From Ctenosaura bakeri (lineage: Eukaryota > Chordata > Lepidosauria > Squamata > Iguanidae): a stretch of DNA of 64,000 nucleotides. Within the stretch, counting starts at the first letter, position 1, and the number at the start of each line of letters is the position of its first letter. The DNA lies in NCBI GenBank assembly GCA_948474755.1, contig CAOLHI010004265.1, forward strand, positions 62,001-126,000, in the 5' to 3' direction. The notes under the pieces are model-generated. The model was given only the letters and a program-made list of their open reading frames with translations. It ran no database searches and was not told where the DNA came from. Of the stretch, positions 1 through 13,319 are shown one piece after another. The translations under genes were made by a program, and so were the position numbers.

Positions 1-845
1 ATTAATTTTCCAACATGCACATAAAAAGTTATACACTTCACTTGAAATAATATTTATATATATAAAAGCAAAGTGGGTTAGCAACCTGAAAAATCAGTCA
101 CAGAAACCTTGAAAGTTATTCTACTGGTTATGAAGCACCTAGTAAACAACCAGTATCTCATACTGACAACTTTGAATGAGCAGTTACATCCATTCATTCA
201 CTGAAATGTATATGCTGCTCTCCAAGACATTATCAGGGTCTCAAAGTAACTTTCTACAATGTTAAAAGTACCAAATAAATCACACATTTACAAGGCATAA
301 AACAGTAAAAATCACTGAAGGAGTAAACAAAAGACAAGCACAGTGGATAGAAACAGCTTAATAACTAGAAGTAATATACCTCAACCCAACAAGGTCAAAG
401 TGCTGCTATCATTTTTAAAAAGTTGTGTTTGGCAGCAAAATAAAAGACAACTGTATTTATCAGCATGTATCAATGAATTGTAACTTCAGAGACAATGGAA
501 AGGGGAAGGAAGAATGGAGTATTCAAATTTTCACCAAACTAGAAGGCTTTCCTCACACCAGGGAGCCAGTGTAAATAACAGTAAAAGATTTAGCTGTCCT
601 ATGTTCATTAATTACACAGCAATCACAGGTTGGCCATTAAGTGCTGTTTTGGGCATCTAAAACTGAAATTACTATTTGAAGAGTAAATGGTTAGGACTGT
701 TGTATCACTAAAAATATTGCTGTTTGATTCTGAACTCTAAATATTCAAAACACCTTATATTATTAAGAACATTTGAAGAACGAACATTCAACAACTGTGA
801 ACCTTACTTTCTCATGTGGTGCTAACACTGTTTAAAGTGAGCTTT
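1..845. other. Unassigned intronic DNA
   Basis: AT-rich sequence. I see no exon, RNA gene or recognisable repeat. Confidence 0.5.
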
Positions 846-1206
846 CCACTTCTGCAGAGGTTAGAGACACAAGACACTCACAAAAGCGGAAAAACTATTA
901 ATAAAAATAAAAATCATGAACACTATTTTTTTAAAAACCTGAGAACACTTCTCTATGAATCTCTAGTTCTTCCAGCATGATTCTATGGTCAATTTCCAGC
1001 AGAAATGGACCACAGAGTCACTCTGGGGGACCTAGTAATGCCTATAGAAGTGTTCTCTCTAGGTCCTCCAACATGATTCTATGGTCCACATCCACATATT
1101 TTCTCTGTGGCAGGGGCAAATAGAGTAAGAATTTTTAAAAATAAAATAACCTGCAAATAATCAAATCTGTGAGTGCTGAACCCACAAAAGGGGAGGGCCC
1201 ACTGTA
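846..1206. repeat. Tigger/pogo-like MITE
   Basis: The right end (1165-1206) holds a terminal inverted repeat of the type found in the other pogo-like copies here (AAATCTGTGAGTGCTG then GGGAGGGCCCACTGTA). The left end is decayed. The interior carries two copies of a TCTAGNTCYTCCARCATG-like motif, near 962 and 1058. A second member lies at 38670-38945. Confidence 0.6.
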
Positions 1207-2077
1207 TTCTAACTTTAGTTTCACACCAAGACAGACTTCTCAAGGAGGATTTTGTGCATACTTCCTGTGAGGTATGCAATTTAGCTAGACTCCCCAAAGC
1301 CCCCACAAGCAAACAATGAACACATCAATAATTACCCCTTCAGGTATAGAAATTACAGAATTCTCCAGAGGATCTGAAAACTGACTACACTGTCTTGCTA
1401 TACAAAACTTGCAGAGCCTAAAATTACTGCTATTGTAGCAGCAAATGGAAAAAGACAACTTTATGGGGAGGACAAGGTAAAACTCCGTGGAGTGTCCCCT
1501 GTACATGAATCAACAACATCAGTATTGGTCAATGAACAAATTATGCAGCGTTACCTTAAGGATATATGTAGAAATGATGGGCAATTTAAAACAAGAATTA
1601 AATTAATCAGTACCAAATGACAGGCAAAGCATTTCTGCTTTTGTTATATGTTAACACAGCCAGCTGACTGTATAAAAAGCATTGAAGAAAATGGAAAAAG
1701 AGACTCTATTAATGAATAGAGCATGGAATTACTTATGGTGAAAAAGCATTTCTACATTTCTGCTAACTTCTGGGAATATTGTTTCAAGATGTCTCTGTGA
1801 CATTTTATCACCATGGAAACCATAACATATATGAAATCCAAAGGGCTGCTTTTCCTACTTACAGTAGAACTGTGGTAAGATAGAAGTCTGATTCTGTGAT
1901 AACAGAGAGCTGGAAAGAATGTAGTTGTTTATACAACATGCAACATTTTAGGAAAGTGTATGGAAATAGTTCTTGATTAGGATAGTACTGCTCTTGTTCT
2001 GCATTGTGCTATATTTTGTGGAAACGATCTAGCACTGCAGGATGGATGGGACATGATGCTGTACTTTTATTGGTCCA

Positions 2078-2262
2078 GCAGAGTGTAGCAGTTTGAGCGT
2101 TGGACTATCATACTGGAGACCAGAGTTTGATTCCCCACTCAGCCATGGAAAACCACTGGATAACCTTGGGCACATCACATACTCTCAGCTCCAACAAAAC
2201 CCCATGACATGTTCACCTTAGGGTTGCCCAAAGTCAGAAACAACTTGAAGGCACACAAAAGC
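2078..2262 (+). repeat. tRNA-derived SINE (Sauria type)
   Basis: A tRNA-like head with B-box-like sequence (GAGTTTGATTCCCCACT), then CTCAGCCATGGAAA, GACCTTGGGCA-like body and a BovB-type tail (AAGTCAGAAACAACTTGAAG). Such SINEs depend on BovB machinery. 1207-2077 next to it shows nothing I can name. Confidence 0.8.
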
Positions 2263-5018
2263 TTGCACAGTATCTCCATTTGGCTGGAGAGAAAGAACAT
2301 TCACTAAGCTCACAAAAGCCATTGTGTTACAATTAACTGAAAACTCAGAATACTAGTATAGTCCCCAAAAAGCAAAAATACATCACACTGTATAAGTGTC
2401 TGAAATTGCAGTCAAACATCCTACTTATGGTCATTTTATAAGATCCAGTGCAGAGAAGTGAGGATATCTTTTGCCACTATATTATATATGAACTGGGAAA
2501 CCAATGAACATGGCAGCAACACAGAGTACCTACGTACTGTGGGAAAGAGACCTGGACTACTACTCACTCACTCTCACATACATATTTATTTATTTAATAA
2601 ATAATATTCTATTTTGTCATAGAGGCATGCTAAGTAGTCTTCAACTGTCTTCCTCTCTAAGCACCTTTATAGCAGGACTGATCCACCATGGAGTATTACA
2701 ATTAGCAAACATAAATGTTCTCCCAAATGGCTTTGAACCAGTTAGGACAAGGACAGGTCCAATCTTGTATGCACTTCCATACTCCAGAAACAACCATGCA
2801 CTATAAACTAGCAATCTCCAAATTTAACTGCAAATTTATCTGTAAAGTATGGGACATGCAAACCACAGGGTGCAAAATATTGCTAAGCACAGAGGCTACT
2901 CATCCAGGCCAGAGATCTCCTACAGAAATTCTGGAGAAGGCACTGGGTGAAAACCATTTTTGCTATGAAGGAAGGAAGCCAGGAAAGTGGGCAAACAAAA
3001 GTAGCAACACAATTGTTATGCTACTTGATCTAAAAAGCAATGGACAAATTTTAGATTTTCAGTTCAAAACTAAAAAAAGGGGCAGTGAGATAAAAAGATT
3101 TTAACAACTACATCTACACCACATTACTATTTGTACCTGAACAGATGGTCTGCATATTTGTTCTCTCAATCCCTTAAAGCTAGAAACAACATGGTAGCTT
3201 TTTTGACTTGTCATTTTACTATCTCTTTAATAAAGTTATAGAAAAGGTTCAAGTTTATTGCTGTACAAAGTAGAGATCTCAGTTAGTGAGTGAAAAGGAG
3301 CATAAGTAAGAGTGTAAGCATCACCTGATAGCAGGTAAGTGTTGTTATATTTGTGCATTAGTTTCCAAGATTATGACTACTGTGTGGGAGGTTGTTGCAC
3401 GGCAGCTGCTTCAAGCAGCTGCCATAATATGATTCTCTCTCACACCACACAGAATGCTCAGATGACATGACAAGTTTTAGGTGCTGTATGTTAAATTCCC
3501 TGGATGAAACAGAAGAAACACTGAGGCAGCAAAGATTGAGCAAACTAGAACAGTAGTCCACAACTTGAACTGCTGACATAATATACCTGGAATAATGCCC
3601 ATCTGCAAAGGTACTCATGTGATACATGTACATGTAATGATCTGCATTTTTATCATAATCTTGTAGCTGTAAAATATAAAGATGTAAAAAGAAAGCTATA
3701 TCTCAGCATGTATCTTTTTTTTTTTACATCTCAGAGAGCATGAGGCACTCTGCTGCGCTCTCTCTCTACATACACACACACACACTGTCACATATCATTA
3801 TTTTCAATACTTTGTTCATACAGATTATAACCCAGTGTTGCCTTAATCCCAGAACCTTCTCCTTCCATCCAATTCTGCTTCTCTAAGTTCCTTTCCACAT
3901 TTCCATTTCAATGCTTTATCATCATCTCATGTCCATATGTTCAAAACTCAAACCTTTCATACCTTCTCCCAAGCCCCTCTTCTACAATTCACTGACATCA
4001 TCAACCCCTTCTCCCACTGATCAGGTATAACTCTAACTCCTTTGCCACCTGCACCATCCATCACAAAATCACGTCCTTTCCCCTATTATAATGCAACAAA
4101 ACGTGGTGAAACCTCTGCTTAATTTCCTGTTTTGTCTCTTGCCTTGGAAAATGCAACTTCTGCTGTTTCACATCTGTGCCTTCACCTCAACCCACCCTCC
4201 CTGTGGTCAGAGTCATTCAACCTTCTTGATGCTCTGACTGTATTTTCTCAACCTTGTACAATGGCAACATGATCATTTATGGGACCTGCAAGACCTTCTT
4301 GTCCTATACTTAAAAATGCTCCATGTCTTGGCTTGTTGTGTCTCTTTATACACCTTTCTGACACATTTTTTCTGCCTTCCTGCTCCTTAGGCTGAAACTG
4401 CTTTTTACAACTCCCTGCTTCATGAAATCACTTCTATTTCTCTCAAATTATCTCCCAGAGTCTTCCTTTCTCTGTTATGTTTCTGGCACAATCCTCTGAT
4501 CCCCATCTCCTAATATAGGTAAGCTATACATAGGAGTAATAATCATATAGCCTTCCTCCTTCTATCCTTTTCTCTGTACTGCAAGCCTAGAAATGTAAAA
4601 GCCCAGAAAAAAATTGGGGGAAAAAAAGCATAGATACTGGAATACTGTCTTTTCAGAAAGATGAATAAAATGTTAAGATACAGTGTTCATATATTTACCC
4701 CCTAAACTCTGTAACAGAAAGATAAACGCACAAGATAATGTACAGTATCTGACTATTGTAATTCCTGGTTTTGGTTTCCTTTTTATAGTCTTCTTTATAG
4801 GAATAAGTGCTTTACAGCTACTTGACACCTGAAGAACTAAAGGAGACAAAATAATTTTCTCTGTTTAACTAATGTTGAAGGTTCCTTCTGTTTTTATTAT
4901 TTTTTGCCTGTTCTTAATAACCTGGCAAAATCAAAGTGATTTCTTACAATTCAGGAACTTGTTGTTCCATTTATAACAAAAATTTAAAAATCTAAAAAGG
5001 AAATGCAATTTATGTTTA
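2263..5018. other. Unassigned intronic DNA with a pyrimidine-rich block
   Basis: No exon or RNA gene seen. 3715-3785 is a T-run plus a short CA repeat. From about 3835 to 4510 the plus strand is strongly C/T-rich, a clear strand asymmetry with no long ORF; it may be an old LINE 3' region read on the minus strand, but I cannot assign a family. The short frames between 2504 and 3104 look like chance. Confidence 0.4.
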
Positions 5019-5098
5019 TGTATATATGTGTTTAATTTATACCTTACCTTTCTCCCGACATGGAATTCAAAGCTGCTTGCAACCATTTAAAATACCAG
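5019..5098 (-). repeat. L2-like LINE 3' end fragment
   Basis: Contains TTTATACCTTACCTTTCTCC followed by a CAAAGCTGCTTGCAACC-like stretch, the minus-strand form of the 3' end also seen near 25913, 46150 and 51900. Confidence 0.5.
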
Positions 5099-5551
5099 TA
5101 CGCGCACTGTGCAAATTTGTAATTAGTGCCTGAAGAAACTGCTCTTTTAATATATCAAACAAAAAAAAATTGTTTCAAAACCAAATTGTACACAATTGTA
5201 TATAACACATTTAGGTTCCTATATTAACAAAGTGATTTTCAATCTCTAAAGTGTATTAATATGATTTTTTCCACTTTTTTCCCTGAAAAATTTAAGTTTC
5301 AAGAGTTCTGGAAATTTTACATCACTATATAAGACTCTTGTCTTTTCTTTCTTTATATCATGTACATCAGATTGAGAAAACAGGAAGGGTGAGAGAAGTG
5401 TGGCCTGTGGCACCATTTGGGGCCCCAAGGAATCACCACCTGACATTTTTTTTGGGGGGGGATTAATTAATTTTTCCTCAAATGGTTTTCAAGGGGATAA
5501 CATTGGCAATTTCATGTTGATTTAGTCATATTTTTGTGGCTATAGGCCTAG

Positions 5552-5747
5552 AACCAGCATGGTGCAATGGTCTGAGCATTTGGTTATGATTCTACGGGAT
5601 ACGGTTTGAATGGCTGCTCAGCCATGGAAACTCTCTCTGAACAAATCTTGCCAAGAAAACCTCACAACAGGTTCACCTTAGGGTCGCCATAAATTGGAAA
5701 CGACTTGAGAATGTGCACACAACAGCAGCAACAACAAGAACAACATA
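5552..5747 (+). repeat. tRNA-derived SINE (Sauria type)
   Basis: Full-length copy: head GCATGGTGCAATGGTCTGAG, body with CTCAGCCATGGAAA and AATCTTGCCAAGAAAACC, tail GGGTCGCCATAAATTGGAAA and a CA/ACA-rich end. Confidence 0.82.
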
Positions 5748-8127
5748 AGGTTATGGCAAGATTCTCATTTCTTGCTTTGAAGAAGACCTGAACATGGAGT
5801 TTAGTACTACAGAGTCCTGAAGAGGAAGATGCGGCCCTTCACGCACTGATAGTTGCCCACTCTGATGTTCTAGAATATACTATAATAATAAAAATGGTCA
5901 AAATGTGTAACAAAATAGGAGTGTGTGAGAGTTACCAAAATTCTATAAGAAAGAGAAGGAACTATATTCATCCAAAGATCCATGGCTACCCAATTCCCAA
6001 AATATTTCTCAAACACAGCCACTAGGGATACATGCAATTAACAGGACATATATAGGTGAGTAGCAGTATGATAGTACTACTCCGATGGGTTCAGAAAACA
6101 GAAGGAAAAAGAATTGAGTAAGCTATACTTTTAAGCAAAGTTAAATATTTAGGGTGAGCAATACTAGGATCATAATGGCAGATATAGTTATAAAGATGGT
6201 ACTTTAGGGCATGAACTGGGCACAGCTGCTTCCCTCAAATTTCAAACAGAAGAGTCACTGCTGTCAGGTGGCCACACCAATACCTAAAGTGAAAGTAGAC
6301 TATATGTCCAAAAAATGGAAGAGGTAAAGCAGCTATACCTTCAAAAAGAATTAGACTACTGGTCAATTGTAGAATGACTGCAAAATTTAATATTCATAAC
6401 AGGTAGCAATAAATGTTTCTGATAACAGGTTCATGCACCTTATTTCACATATCCTTTCTTTTGTACCACCATGCCTTTTTTTTTTATCAAAAACAATGAT
6501 CAAAGAAAAAAAATGAAACTATAGAATGTTCACAAAATTAGAAAGGTTTTTTTTTGTTTTTTTTAAGGGCACACTAATCTACTGGTCTGTGGTGATCTCC
6601 CCAAATCCCAAACATACAAAGCACTACACTCAACTAGAAAATCTACCTTAAATAATAAAAGACTGGGGTGGGTCTTTTCAGCCCATTCATATCCAATAAA
6701 TTTAAGAACAGGTGGGATACATGTCTAAAAAGTTCTGCTACTTTATCATCAACAGAAAGACAAATCACAATTTGTTTGATCGAAACAGAGTGAGGTAAGC
6801 TTGGGAATACTGTCCAGAAGATAGAATGTTAAGATTCATGAACACAATATTGGTTTTGACCAAAATACATGATGCTGAAATTTGCTTAGCTTTCTGTGTA
6901 GACTTATGGTCTAATATGAGCTAGCTTTAAACAAATGCCCCCACAATAGCTCACTCAATAATAGCACTGAAAAATCCCTGCTTTGCCATTCTTGTGCAGG
7001 ACTACAGATTCTCTGAGGCCAACACAATGGCAATGGGAGACACGTATCGGTGGGCAGCTAGCAATATATGAGCAGCAATATATGGCCAGGAAACCAGAAA
7101 GTGGGCAAGCACATCATGGTTCACTATACATTAAGAGCTGATTTAATACACTAGCCTAGAACTCAGCTGAGAATCACAAACCCTTCAGTATCAATCTGCT
7201 GTGCAGTTGGTGGCCTTAATGAAATGACTCTGTCTCAGTAGCCCATTTCCATCATCTGTGATACAGTTTTCTAACAGTGACCAACGTTACAGGGTTATTA
7301 TAAGAATTACCACACGGTAGCCTGAAGAGCTCTGAATACATACAACACTTATTAGTAGTAATCTTAGTGCTTCTAACAATGTATTGAAAGTTATATATGA
7401 GTGAACAAAGCAGGAACTTTTTGTCATCATTTCAAAGAACTCAACAAGTGAAGTGATAAACCTATTCAAACCTTCATGCCACATTTACAGCAAGTAATAC
7501 ACTCATTGCTGAATGAATGTCAATACAGGCTGGAAACCATTATAGATAGGATTAAGGACCATTTTCACAGCAAGGGTTACAAGCTTTTGTGGACAATGTT
7601 CCAGGGAGCATCAGCTAAAACTGGACATGGCCAAAACTAAATACTCCCCTTACTCCATTCTCATTCTTCTTCAGTGTCCTCTGCCCTCAAGCAGCAATTA
7701 CCGTACGCTTTTTTTTTAAAAAAAACTCACAGTAGAACTGGGGGATTTTTTCAAGTCTAGATGCTGTATGCACAATTTCTAACCCCATGCTTTCAAAGGG
7801 ACATGCCAAATGACTAGTGCTCCACACCTAAAGCAAAATCTTGTCATCTGAAGTTACTATTGCCAGACTTAATTCATGTAAAATCACAGTATTGTCATTC
7901 AGAGTAAACAGATTTTACTTTCACATAGTTGGCTAGGTGAGAATGGCATCTATATCTTGGCAGCCTGGCACATACCTACCTTATCTATTTAGTAAATGCC
8001 ACACCAAAGTTTCATTTCATATGAATGTTTTTGGAGCTGCATGTAGATTTTCTAACTATTATTCATGGGAAGTTCTTGTATCCTTATCATTATTTAGCTT
8101 ATCATTATCTATTATATCACGGAAGAT
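5748..8127. other. Unassigned intronic DNA
   Basis: AT-rich, with A/T homopolymers near 6478, 6548 and 7708. I see no exon or repeat I can name with confidence. Confidence 0.45.
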
Positions 8128-8371
8128 AACTACACTAAGCCTTCGGTATCCACTAGAGTTTGGTTCCAGGTCCCTCCGTGGATATCGAAATTTGTGGATG
8201 TTGAGTCCTATTGTGTCCTATTTACAATATGCAGTAAAAGAATGTCCCTTATATAAAATGGCAAAATCAAAGTTTGCTTTTTGAATATTTTAAAAAAATA
8301 TTTTCAAGCTGTGCTAGGTTTTATCTGTGGATACAGAATCTGTGGCTATGTAGGGCCGACTGTATTAGACT
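8128..8371. mobile_element. Tigger-like MITE
   Basis: Starts CTTCGGTATCCACTAGAG and ends with TGTGGATACAGAATCTGTGG and a GTAGGGCCGACTGTA end; the ends are inverted repeats. The interior has CCCTTATATAAAATGGCAAA. The same element occurs at 23276-23516 and 48854-49083, and the layout matches Tigger-type non-autonomous elements known from vertebrates. Confidence 0.7.
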
Positions 8372-8745
8372 CTCTTTCAACGCCAATATATGTTTATGGA
8401 CTCACAAAAAGTGGACATGGCTTTTTGCCTCTTTCTAACCTACCTCCCTGCTGTGAATTATATTTCTTAATTTTTTTTAAAAGAAAAAACTGCCCAATGA
8501 ATATGATGGTTAACTTTTAACACCTCCAGGTAACTACTGCAATGCAATCTACAACATTATTTTGAGAAGATGCTACTTTTATTTTGTATTAATTCTACTG
8601 TCTATTTTTGCCTACAGAAATAATTTTCTAGATACAAACACTGTTTTTTTGGGGGGGGGATATATAGGGCAGCTTTGTTTGAAAAAAAATCAGAATCCAG
8701 CTGACATTCAACAGAACACTACTTTCACCATGAAAACCAGAACAA

Positions 8746-8935
8746 GAGAATTAAGTGCCGTATTTGTCGGTGCTTAAGATGTACCTGTGTATAAGACGCA
8801 CCCCATTCGTACACTGGTAAATACTATCTGCCAATGTATAAGACACACTAGCGTATAAGATGCACCGCATTTTCAAACAGTGTTTCTTGGGGGGAAAAGT
8901 GAGTCTTATATGTCAGCATATAACATATCTTGGGG
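8746..8935. repeat. GTATAAGACGCAC-type interspersed repeat
   Basis: At least three imperfect copies of GTATAAGACGCACC-like units lie between 8785 and 8870, bounded by a poly-G/A stretch. I recognise the unit as recurrent in vertebrate genomes but cannot name the family. Confidence 0.45.
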
Positions 8936-8967
8936 GGCATGTATAGAAAATGTTTTGAAATACATGC

Positions 8968-9045
8968 TATTTGTAAGTTGTTCGCTGCCTCAATCCATAT
9001 GGAGAGGCGAGATACAAATAAATAATAATAAAAATAATAAATAAT
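8968..9045 (+). repeat. L2-like LINE 3' end
   Basis: GCTGCCTCAATCCATATGGA then GAGGCGAGATACAAATAAAT and an AAT-rich tail, nearly the same as the ends at 38300 and 59600. 9046-9414 is unassigned. Confidence 0.65.
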
Positions 9046-9414
9046 ACAGTACTCTCCTTAAACTTGAAGCCAAATGAGGAAAAGATAAACCAAGGAAAAA
9101 AATGTTTTAGCAAAAGTTTTAGGAGTTAAGGAGGAGAAGGGCAAAAAAAATTATCATGTCCAGTCAAAAGGCGATAGAGATGAGAAAATGTTTAGTTTTC
9201 AGTGTGTAGGATTGCAAGGGATTAGTTTTGGACTCCAAACTAATGAGATTGCTAAGTGTATCTTTTAAACTTTCTCTAGAATGACCTGTTATTTATCCCT
9301 ACAGGGATTTTTAATAAAAGCATGGGACTATGTAACAAACTCTTTTTCTCTTTCCTCCAGTCTGGATTCGACAGGGTGTACAGTGTGTGCGTGTGCATGC
9401 GTGTGTGTATTCTG

Positions 9415-9935
9415 CATAGAATCATAGAATCATAGAAATTCAGAGTTGGAAGAGACCACACAGGCCATCCAGTCCAACCCCCTGCCATGCAGGAACACCC
9501 TCAAAGCAATCCCGACAGATGGCCATCAAGCCTCTGCTTAAAAACCTCCAAGGAAGGAGACTCCACTACGAGGCAGCATATTCGACTGCCAGACAGCCCT
9601 GACTGTCAGGAAGTTCTTCCTGAGGTTCAGGTGGAATCTCCTTTCCTGCAGCTTGAATCCATTGCTCCTTGTCCTGGTCTCTGGAGCAGCAGAAAACAAG
9701 TCCCCTCCTTCTTCTACATGGCATCCCTTCAAATATTTAAACATGGCTATCATGTCCCCTCTTAACCTCCTCTTCTGCAGACTAAACATACCCAGCTCTC
9801 TAAGTCTATCCTCATAGGGCATGGCTTCTAGGCCTCTCACCATTTTGGTCGCCCTCCTCTGGACTTGATCCAGCTTGTCAATATCCTTCTTGAATTGGGG
9901 TGCCCAGAACTGGACACAGTATTCAAGACTCAAAG
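9415..9935 (-). mobile_element. CR1 LINE, 5'-truncated
   Basis: The minus-strand frame 9933-9538 encodes the C-terminal end of CR1 ORF2 (reverse transcriptase polyprotein): [49 protein letters not shown] are standard CR1 landmarks. The 3' end at 9415-9440 has the tandem ATTCTATG octamer typical of CR1, read on the minus strand. It is a dead fragment, though its frame is still open over 131 codons. Confidence 0.9.
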
Positions 9936-10295
9936 TCCTTCTAAATACACTTCATCTCACACACTCCTACATCCATCCTAATGCCAAAATTTTGTCTGTT
10001 AATTCAACTCTCATTAGTCTTAAAGGTGTCAAGACAGCGATTAAAGTACTCATACAAGTCTTTGCAGTCATACAGATCTTGGTCCTATTGAAACCAACCA
10101 CTGCAGAACACTTTTTTAAGTAATCTCACTTACAAAATAATACATGAGACCGCAGAACTCTTCCTGCATTATTCTGCTAAAAAAAATAATGATTGGTGAC
10201 CAGTTGTAAGACTACAGGCAGTTATAGAAATTATAGATCACTTGTATGTTGTACACATTTTAAAAACAGGAGTACAATAAAGAACACGTACAGCT
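9936..10295. other. Unassigned intronic DNA
   Basis: Nothing recognised. Confidence 0.4.
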
Positions 10296-10622
10296 CTGTC
10301 AAGACAGCGAATCTTTCAAGATCTGGCTCTGCATTTGTGGAATGGTCTTCCTTCCTTTGGACCTCCAGCTGGAGGAGGATCTCACTCGTTTTTGTAAACA
10401 GTTGAAGACTTTCCTCTGACTCACCATCTTAAGCCACTGAGTTGTGTTTAAGGTGCTGAGAAGGGTAGTGAGTGGTGGGGTGTTGAGGATTTCATTCCAT
10501 GTATTGTGGTGTTCTGTTTTATTGTCTTTGTCCCTGACTTGAATATTTTGATATTCCGCCCTTTGGTGTATATGGCATTATAAACAACAACAACAACATA
10601 TTACTACTACTACTACTACTAT
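10296..10622 (+). mobile_element. L2-like LINE 3' fragment with simple-repeat tail
   Basis: The plus strand has a short, frameshifted match to the end of the L2-like reverse transcriptase frame (TTTGTGGAATGGTCTTCCTT region), then a 3' UTR and a TATTCCGCCCTTTGGTG end followed by AAC and ACT trinucleotide repeats (10578-10622). Confidence 0.6.
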
Positions 10623-10857
10623 TAGGAATTTGGTATAGCTGGAAATCTATTTCTACAACTAGAGTTCTGCATCATTTCTTTCAAAGAAAAGAACTACCCA
10701 ATTAAATATTTACAGCAAGTACAAGTTACAAACACTATTGCCCTGGGTAAAAAATTTGAACAGTAGGGTAAGTGCATGGCCTGAGCAGTAAATCTAACTT
10801 ATGGCAAACTGGAACAGGAAGCTATGGGTGAAATCAAACTAAGTACACCTACTAACA

Positions 10858-11034
10858 CAGAGCATTGTGTAGTGGTCTGAGTGATGGACTACAGTCCTGG
10901 AAACCAGGGTTTGATTCTCCACTCGGTCATGGAAACCTACTGGGCATGTCACTCATGCCTCAGAAAACCCCATGACAGGGTGGACTTAGCATTGTTATAA
11001 GTTGGAAATTATTTGAAGGCACACACAGTAACAA
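10858..11034 (+). repeat. tRNA-derived SINE (Sauria type)
   Basis: TGTGTAGTGGTCTGAGTGAT head, CAGGGTTTGATTCTCCACTC B-box region, and a TTATAAGTTGGAAATTATTT tail. Confidence 0.78.
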
Positions 11035-11865
11035 TAATGTCCAATAATGGACTAGTAGAAGGGGTTTACCTCCCCTCCCAATGCCTATACCCCACAAATC
11101 TGCTCTGAAGGGTGGAGATCCTTTAGAGCAGTTTTAATGTAGTTAAGTGATCGCAGATAGATGGCGGGAAGAAGAAAGATCTGCTTATGGAACAATGGAG
11201 GCAGCCTGTGATTAGTCTTCACTGAAATACAGATAACCCCAAGATAACCCAAAACATCTCAAGTAGCTAACAATAATTGGGGAATCATATTGTGAATAGT
11301 GAGATGTGAATTTTAAAATATTCATCTGAGCTGATTACTCGTAATGACTGGTATCCAAGAGGAACTCATGGAATGGCAGCATCTAATGTGGCTAGTTATG
11401 TGTTTTCCTTAACACTATCAGTTAAACAAAATGCATGTAAAAATCTATTTGAAGAGAATGTGTTAAAAGTTGGTACTCTGTGTACATTTAAATAGTGTAG
11501 GGGAAAATGACACAGAAGTTATTAGTTTGGCAATTCAGATTGTTCAGAAGGCTCAGCTTTAGTTACACTGTTTTAGCTTGTATTATTTATTAAATAACCT
11601 ATTTGGGTAGATGAAGTTAAACGGCATATAGATGTGGGTATTTCATCTTTATTACAGAATACTACAACTTAAGATATTGACAATCATGGTAGGAGATAAA
11701 TATGTCCTCTGGGGCAAAATATTATGGCTTACTGTTTTGCAGTATAGTGAAGCACTCTAAAATCAAGAGGCTTGGAAGAAACAGGCAATATTTTACTTTA
11801 AGTGCCTATTAAGTGCTAGAAATTGTTAAAGTTGTTCTTGTAGTTTTCATGTAACAAATACTCAG
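11035..11865. other. Unassigned intronic DNA
   Basis: AT-rich; no exon, RNA or named repeat seen. Confidence 0.45.
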
Positions 11866-12047
11866 TGTGGTGTAGCGGTTTGAGCACTGGATTACAAACC
11901 TGGAGACCAGGGTTCAATTCCCTACTCAGCCATGGATACACAATGAGTGACCTTGGACATATCACACACTCTCAGCCCCCAGACAGGTTTGCCTGAGGGT
12001 CACCAAAAGTTGGAAAAAACTTGAACACAACAGCAACAGCAATTATA
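11866..12047 (+). repeat. tRNA-derived SINE (Sauria type)
   Basis: GTGTGGTGTAGCGGTTTGAG head and GGGTTCAATTCCCTACTCAG B-box region, both well kept; tail GGTCACCAAAAGTTGGAAA and a short CAACAGCAAC end. Confidence 0.82.
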
Positions 12048-12344
12048 ATCAACACAAACACAATCCTTACATGTCAATACAGTAGGAAAATTAAACCCTG
12101 GAGACTAAAAAGCAAGAAAGATCACATTCCTTTGCATTCTTTATTATGGTTTTATACATATAATTTAAAAGCAATGTGCAAAAATGCAAGAACACTCCTT
12201 GTCACATTTATTCTGGAAGTCTATACATTAATAAAGCTTAGATCCAATCCTTTAGAACCTTCCTCTACCAATTTGTTCAGAATACACCAGAAAGGGAGTG
12301 AACAGAACCAGGCAATCAGATTCTCTGTCAGTGCTTGATTGTTT

Positions 12345-12540
12345 TAGGGCACGGTTTCTCAGCCAGGGTTCCCTGGAACCCTAGGATTCTGCAAGGGGTC
12401 ACTAGAAGTTCCACAAGACATCATGGTTAAAAAATAAACATATTTTCAACTATAGATATAGCAATTTTCCTTCCCAGAGATCTCAGAATTATTTCAAAGG
12501 CCCCTCCCAGGTAAAAAGCTCAAGGAAGGCTGTTTCAGAG
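12345..12540. repeat. hAT-like MITE, decayed
   Basis: GGTTTCTCAGCCAGGGTTCC and CCTAGGATTCTGCAAGGGGT resemble non-autonomous hAT elements of vertebrates; the right end is weak. Confidence 0.4.
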
Positions 12541-13319
12541 GCTATTACCAATTTCACAAATATCTGTTGGCTAGCAAATGGGAAATAAGTTTTAAAAATG
12601 TAGTAACTGTTAGTCACTTAATATATCATACAGCTTTTAAAATTCATACCTTTGACAACTGTAATGATCGTAAATATACAGATATTATGTATCTGCAACA
12701 TACAGAAAGAAAAATAGATAAAGATATATGCACTGGCATTTCCTTAATCTGTATCAAATATTTCAAAAGGCATGTTTCTACAGATGCTTTATTATACAGT
12801 AGATACTTCTGATAATATAATGGGAGGTATATTTCAGTCACTTTCCTCTCTGGTTATAACCTACTCTGCATCTACAGAGGAACCATGATGTACATGCAAA
12901 AATCCTTTTTTTCTGCATTTTATTGCTTAGCTATTCTGCAAAGAACAGCAATTTTCTGAAATAACTGCAATGCAACTTAAGTGCCCTGCGTCTGTTTCCT
13001 CCACCCTACACAAAACACCTTTTTTGGGGTAGTGACTTCACATCCTTTGACATCAGTACAGCTTGAAAGGGGGAGGGGAGCACCAGGGCAGAAAGCAGCA
13101 AAACCCGTTTAACAATGCAAGCAGACCATCTGATTCGCAGATCTCTTAACATTTAACAGTAACTCTGCTGTCTGCATTTTTTAACTTTAATAAATCTGCA
13201 TCAGAACAAAAATGGATTCTCCTACAAAGGACTTCCTGCTTTCTGTATCCGAGAATCACAACAGCCTTTTATTAGCTAGCCACAGAGGGAAACAATTCAT
13301 TCAAACACAAAAAACTCAC
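12541..13319. other. Intron directly below the proximal first exon
   Basis: No further exon found. 12964-13150 is somewhat richer in GC than its surroundings (GAAAGGGGGAGGGGAGCACC near 13061) and could be regulatory, but nothing specific supports that. Confidence 0.35.

Noticed and set aside
2078..2160. tRNA genes at SINE heads
   Set aside because: B-box-like sequences are present, but no full cloverleaf, and each is joined to a SINE body.
1..13300. Further PPP2R5C exons (B56 core)
   Set aside because: I looked on the minus strand for the DVPP, FVSDPLSDL and EEDEPTLE type blocks and found none.
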